Shown piece after piece: positions 60,630 through 64,000 of a stretch of DNA of 64,000 nt. Position 1 is the stretch's first letter. Each line of letters begins with the position of its first letter. This DNA comes from Sulfitobacter sp. D7. Its GTDB lineage: Bacteria > Pseudomonadota > Alphaproteobacteria > Rhodobacterales > Rhodobacteraceae. The notes under the pieces are model-generated. The model was not told where the DNA came from, searched no databases, and saw nothing but the letters and a program-made list of their open reading frames with translations. The stretch lies in assembly GCF_003611275.1 (NCBI RefSeq), contig NZ_CP020694.1:310001-374000 (forward strand), written 5' to 3'. Both the position numbers and the translations under genes were made by a program.

Positions 60630-61337
60630 TCAGCCCGTAAAGGGGATCGGTTGCGCCAGTGTGACGGCTTGGGGCGTGATATGAGTGCCGATGGCGTAGA
60701 TTTCCAGCCCCGCCGCCCGCGCGGCTTGGGACGCGGCGGCATAGGTCGGGTCGATATCGGCGGCGAGGGTCATCTGCGTGCAGTCGGTGCGCTGCACCAG
60801 ATACAGCAGCACGGCGCGGTGCCCGGCCTCAGCCATCCGCGCCAGTTCGCCAAGGTGCTTCGCGCCGCGCGCGGTTACGCTGTCGGGAAACTCCGCCAGA
60901 CCTGTTTGGCGCGAGAGGGTAACTGATTTCACCTCGACATAGGCATCAGGCAGCCCTTCGCCGCGCAGCAGGAAATCAATGCGGGAGTTTTCACCGTATT
61001 TCACCTCTGGCCGCACCTCAGTATAGGCGGCCAGTGGCGTCACCTCACCCGCGACCAGCGCCGCTTTCATCGCGCGGTTGGGCAGGGCGGTGTCGACCCC
61101 GGTGAAATGGCCATTTTCATGATCAACTAGCCGCCAGCCGTAGTTCAGCTTTTTCTTCGGATCGTCGTTCGGCTCGAGCCAAATCCGGCTGCCCGGTTCC
61201 GCCAGCCCCATCATCGAGCCGGGGTTGGCGCAATGGGCGATCACTTCCTCGCCCGTTTCCTCAAGCGTGCAATCGGCCAGAAAGCGTTTGTAGCGGCGGA
61301 TCAGCCGGGCGGGGACAAGTTGGGTTTGAAAGCGCAT
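60630..61337 (-). CDS. sfsA: SfsA family DNA-binding / nuclease-like protein
   Basis: A 235-residue protein of the SfsA family, once called sugar fermentation stimulation protein. It shows RRYKRFLADCTLEE, the NPGSMMGLAEPGSRIWL segment, and a nuclease-like core with SRIDFLLRGEGLPDAYVEVKSVTL and FPDSVTARGAKHL (PD-x-E-x-K pattern). Its role is uncertain in most bacteria. ATG 61337 lacks a strong ribosome site. It is divergent from a CinA-like gene. Confidence 0.93.
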   Translation of the reverse strand: MRFQTQLVPARLIRRYKRFLADCTLEETGEEVIAHCANPGSMMGLAEPGSRIWLEPNDDPKKKLNYGWRLVDHENGHFTGVDTALPNRAMKAALVAGEVTPLAAYTEVRPEVKYGENSRIDFLLRGEGLPDAYVEVKSVTLSRQTGLAEFPDSVTARGAKHLGELARMAEAGHRAVLLYLVQRTDCTQMTLAADIDPTYAAASQAARAAGLEIYAIGTHITPQAVTLAQPIPFTG

Positions 61338-61385
61338 GAGGCGCGGCCTATACCGAAGGGACGCCATCCTCAAGGAGCCGCCCCC

Positions 61386-62105
61386 ATGTCAAACCCCACC
61401 GCCGCGATGATCGTCATCGGCGACGAAATCCTTTCGGGCCGGACCCGCGACAGCAATATGCATCACCTTGCGGGGGAGTTGACGAAAGTGGGGATCGACC
61501 TCAAGGAGGTGCGCGTGGTGTCGGACGATCATGGCGCGATCATCGCCGCCGTGCAGGCGCTCTCAGGTGCCTATGCCCATGTGTTTACCTCGGGCGGCAT
61601 CGGGCCCACGCATGATGACATTACCGCCGATTGCATCGCCGCCGCCTTTAACCGTGATATCGACGTGCGCGACGATGCGCGCGAGATTTTGGCCGAACAC
61701 TACGCCCGCGCGGGCACCCAGATGAACGACGCCCGCCTGCGCATGGCGCGCATTCCCGAGGGCGCCGCGCTGATCGAAAACCCGGTCTCTGCCGCGCCGG
61801 GCTTTGTGGTTGAGAACGTGCATGTCATGGCCGGGGTGCCGACGGTCTTTCAGGCGATGGTTGCCAGCGTCCTGCCGGGGCTCACAGGCGGCCAACCCCT
61901 GATCAGTGAGACGCTGCGCATCGACCGGGGCGAGGGCGATATCGCCGGACCACTGGGCGCGCTGGCCGAGGAATATCCGCATCTGTCGATGGGCAGCTAC
62001 CCGTTTCAGAAAGACGGCATTTTTGGCGCGCATGTGGTGATCCGGGGCAGCGATCCGGGGATGGTCGAAGCGGCGATGGTCAAGCTCAAGGCCGCCTTCG
62101 CATGA
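61386..62105 (+). CDS. CinA-like molybdopterin-binding (MoCF) domain protein
   Basis: A 239-residue protein of the MoCF_biosynth/CinA N-terminal family: GDEILSGRTRDSNMHHLAGEL at the start and VFTSGGIGPTHDDITADCIAAAF. The C-terminal nicotinamide-amidase part of full CinA is absent, so it is the short form. ADP-ribose-type pyrophosphatase activity has been reported in related proteins. AAGGAG site before ATG. It overlaps a GNAT gene by ATGA. Confidence 0.92.
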   Translation: MSNPTAAMIVIGDEILSGRTRDSNMHHLAGELTKVGIDLKEVRVVSDDHGAIIAAVQALSGAYAHVFTSGGIGPTHDDITADCIAAAFNRDIDVRDDAREILAEHYARAGTQMNDARLRMARIPEGAALIENPVSAAPGFVVENVHVMAGVPTVFQAMVASVLPGLTGGQPLISETLRIDRGEGDIAGPLGALAEEYPHLSMGSYPFQKDGIFGAHVVIRGSDPGMVEAAMVKLKAAFA

Positions 62106-62818
62106 GCGAGGCGCAGGCGTTTTTCGACGCGGGCGACGCGACATGGCCCGCCGCGCGGCGGTTTGATCACGGGCCATGGACCCTGCGCGAAGGGCAGGGC
62201 GGCGGGAAACGGGTCTCGGTGGCGACAGCGCGTGGGGCGATAACCGACGCCGACATTCCGACCGCCGAAGCGGCGATGCGCAAGATGGAGCAGCGCCCGC
62301 TTTTCATGGTGCGTGCGGGCGAAGATGATCTCGACGCGCTGCTGGCCGCGCGGGGCTACGGCGTGGTCGATCCGGTCACGGTGCTGAGCGCGCCGATTAC
62401 CCGGCTGACAGATGTGCCGATGCCCCCGGTCACCGCCTTTTGCATCTGGGAGCCGCTGGCGATCATGGCCGAGGTCTGGGCCGCCGGCGGGGTCGGCCCT
62501 GCGCGTCTTGCCGTGATGGACCGCGCGGCGACCAAAACAGGCATCCTTGCGCGCTGGAACGAGAAACCGGCGGGCGTGGCCTTTGCCGGGGTGCACGAGG
62601 ACATCTGCATGGTGCACGCCGTCGAAGTGCTGCCGCATCAACAGCGCCAAGGTGTGGCCACTTGGATCATGCGCGCCGCCGCCCATTGGGGGCAGGCCCA
62701 AGGGGCTAAGCGGCTTTCGGTGCTCTGCGTGGATACGAATGTCCGCGCGCAGGCGCTTTACGCCAAACTGGGCTTTGCCCCGGTGGGGCACTATCATTAC
62801 CGTCAAAACACCGAGTGA
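62102..62818 (+). CDS. GNAT family N-acetyltransferase
   Basis: A 238-residue acetyltransferase. The conserved GNAT core lies in the C-terminal half: CMVHAVEVLPHQQRQGVATWIMRAA (acetyl-CoA pyrophosphate loop Q-x-x-G-x-A) and VLCVDTNVRAQALYAKLGFAPVGHYHY. The N-terminal half is a second, degenerate GNAT-like unit. The acceptor is unknown. Start overlaps the CinA-like stop. Confidence 0.88.
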   Translation: MSEAQAFFDAGDATWPAARRFDHGPWTLREGQGGGKRVSVATARGAITDADIPTAEAAMRKMEQRPLFMVRAGEDDLDALLAARGYGVVDPVTVLSAPITRLTDVPMPPVTAFCIWEPLAIMAEVWAAGGVGPARLAVMDRAATKTGILARWNEKPAGVAFAGVHEDICMVHAVEVLPHQQRQGVATWIMRAAAHWGQAQGAKRLSVLCVDTNVRAQALYAKLGFAPVGHYHYRQNTE

Positions 62819-62829
62819 AGGATAAGACC

Positions 62830-63399
62830 ATGGCCAACGACATGCCCACCGCCCTTGATCTGCCGATGGTCGATCCGCTGCCCGAAGCGACGCAGAAGTA
62901 TTTCGACATCTGTCAGGAAAAGCTCGGGATGGTGCCGAATGTTCTGCGGGCCTATGCCTTTGACATCGACAAGCTGAACGCTTTTGCGGGCATGTATAAC
63001 GATCTGATGCTGGGCGATAGCGCGCTCAGCAAGCTTGAGCGTGAGATGATCGCGGTGGCGGTGTCCTCGGTCAACAAATGCTACTACTGCCTTGTGGCCC
63101 ATGGGGCTGCAGTACGCGAAATGTCGGGCGATCCGCAATTGGGCGAGGCGCTGGTGATGAACTACCGCGTGGCCAAGATTACGGCCAAACAACGGGCCAT
63201 GCTGGATTTCGCGGTAAAGCTGACCGAGGCCAGCGCCAAGGTCGAGGAGGCCGACCGTCAGGCGCTGCGCGATGCGGGTTTCACTGACCGGGATATCTTT
63301 GACATCGCCAGTGTGGCCGGGTTCTTCAACATGACCAACCGGGTGGCCAGTGCCACCGACATGCGCCCGAACGACGATTACCACGCGCAGGCGCGATGA
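62830..63399 (+). CDS. Peroxidase-related AhpD-like / carboxymuconolactone decarboxylase-fold enzyme
   Basis: A 189-residue protein of the peroxidase-related CMD/AhpD superfamily. The catalytic pattern is visible in EREMIAVAVSSVNKCYYCLVAHG (acidic residue, CxxC and histidine of the proton relay). Such proteins reduce peroxides or quench radicals with thiols. ATG 62830 with an AAGGAT site is preferred over GTG 62815. It overlaps an OmpA-family gene by ATGA. Confidence 0.9.
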   Translation: MANDMPTALDLPMVDPLPEATQKYFDICQEKLGMVPNVLRAYAFDIDKLNAFAGMYNDLMLGDSALSKLEREMIAVAVSSVNKCYYCLVAHGAAVREMSGDPQLGEALVMNYRVAKITAKQRAMLDFAVKLTEASAKVEEADRQALRDAGFTDRDIFDIASVAGFFNMTNRVASATDMRPNDDYHAQAR

Positions 63400-64000
63400 G
63401 CCGGGCGCGGGTTGCTGCGGCTCTGCTCGGGGTGCTGCTGGCGGCTCCCGCGGCGGCGCTTGAATTGGCGCTGCCCAGCACCGCGCGCCTGACGGCAGAG
63501 CGTAACACCGCGCCGGACCGCTATGCCGCGCCCGTGGGTGTCTATGCCGAAGGGCAGGTGGCGCGGGTCAATGTGGATGGCAGCGTGCGCCGCGCTGCGT
63601 GGCGGATGGACACGCCGGGGCTGACCGCCTTGCAGGTGATGCGCCCGCTGCGGCGGCAGCTGGGCGAGGCGGGCTTTGACGTCGTGCTCGACTGTGCTGC
63701 GCGGGAATGCGGCGGCTTTGATTTTCGCTTTGCGGTGGAGGTGCTGCCGGGGCCGAACATGTATGTGAACCTGCGGGCTTTCCACTTCATCACCGCCCTG
63801 CGCCGGGGCGAGGACGGAACGCCGACCGAGGCGATCAGCATCCTTGCCAGCACGGCGGCGACCTCGGCCTATGTGCAGATCATCCAAGCCCGCAGCGGCG
63901 ACGCGCCCGAAGGGGAAAGCACCCCCATCACGCCAGAGGCGACTGCCGAGGTGCCGCTTGCCACTGCGACGGGCGATTTCGCAGAAACCCTGAAGGTCGA
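63396..64000 (+). CDS. OmpA family protein (partial, N-terminal part)
   Basis: The gene runs off the right edge; about 201 residues are visible. A signal peptide (VAAALLGVLLAAPAAALE) is followed by an N-terminal region typical of Rhodobacterales OmpA-like proteins: LTAERNTAPDRYAAPVGVYAEG, WRMDTPGLTALQVMRPLRRQLGEAGF, and CAARECGGFDFRFAVEVLPGP. The peptidoglycan-binding OmpA domain would lie beyond the window, so the call rests on the N-terminus. The start overlaps the AhpD-like stop. Confidence 0.75.
   Translation, partial: MSRARVAAALLGVLLAAPAAALELALPSTARLTAERNTAPDRYAAPVGVYAEGQVARVNVDGSVRRAAWRMDTPGLTALQVMRPLRRQLGEAGFDVVLDCAARECGGFDFRFAVEVLPGPNMYVNLRAFHFITALRRGEDGTPTEAISILASTAATSAYVQIIQARSGDAPEGESTPITPEATAEVPLATATGDFAETLKV

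Noticed and set aside
1-64000. Mobile elements, prophage, CRISPR or defence islands
   Set aside because: No transposase, integrase, terminal repeats, repeat-spacer array or defence gene was recognised, and base composition looks uniform.

Overview
The window looks like core chromosome of a marine alphaproteobacterium of the Rhodobacterales (Roseobacter group, Sulfitobacter-like). This is inferred from high GC content, the gene set (glcDEF with a small membrane gene inserted, DUF1523, DUF5928 glycosyltransferase, DUF1513/DUF1111/imelysin genes, PrtD-type secretion ATPase) and codon use. No insertion sequence, integrase, phage gene, CRISPR array or rRNA was seen. Genes are dense, no gene-free stretch exceeds 300 bases, and many neighbours overlap by 1 or 4 bases (ATGA, GTGA, TGATG), so translational coupling is common.

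Layout. 1-4.7 kb: edge of a TRAP transporter gene, a D-amino-acid dehydrogenase-like flavoenzyme, an Asp/Glu racemase-like protein, a YcaQ-type DNA glycosylase and a LacI regulator. 4.8-6.0 kb: tRNA-Arg(CCT), a small lipoprotein, an L,D-transpeptidase. 6.2-8.5 kb: compact queC-queD-queE-queF operon for preQ1 synthesis. 8.7-11.1 kb: an HWE histidine kinase, a glutaredoxin-MauE fusion, tRNA-Pro(CGG). 11.3-17 kb: dispersed leucine genes leuB, leuD, leuC with unrelated genes between them. 17-19.6 kb: MscS channel, then rsfS (with an overlapping leader ORF) and rlmH. 20-24.4 kb: glycolate oxidase genes glcD, glcE, a small membrane gene, glcF. 24.5-30 kb: trypsin-like protease, a small heat shock protein behind a ROSE-like RNA thermometer, an acidic secreted protein, succinate-semialdehyde dehydrogenase, a hydrolase, DUF1523. 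30-36.5 kb: SOS1-like Na+/H+ antiporter with a cyclic-nucleotide-binding domain, PepSY protein, divergent glycosyltransferase and sulfotransferase, smpB. 36.7-42 kb: sseA, aromatic aminotransferase, a 7TM histidine kinase, ammonium transporter. 42.3-47.8 kb: PBP1A and a type I secretion ATPase/adaptor pair behind a Fur-box-like site. 47.8-53.9 kb: ridA, glpQ-like, DUF482, phhB, mscS, peroxiredoxin, ferredoxin reductase, rsmD. 54-59.7 kb: a six-gene iron locus (imelysin, bfd, bfr, di-haem DUF1111, second imelysin, DUF1513). 59.7-64 kb: map, sfsA, cinA-like, GNAT, AhpD-like, and the start of an OmpA-family gene.

The observations most worth a second look are the three-hairpin ROSE-type thermometer with an RpoH-like promoter before hsp20, the six-gene imelysin/bacterioferritin/di-haem locus, the 18-codon leader ORF overlapping rsfS, a dispersed terminator-linked intergenic repeat (about 11.2 and 32.7 kb), and a multi-hairpin palindromic element after smpB. 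All calls rest on reading the sequence and family knowledge; no database search was run.
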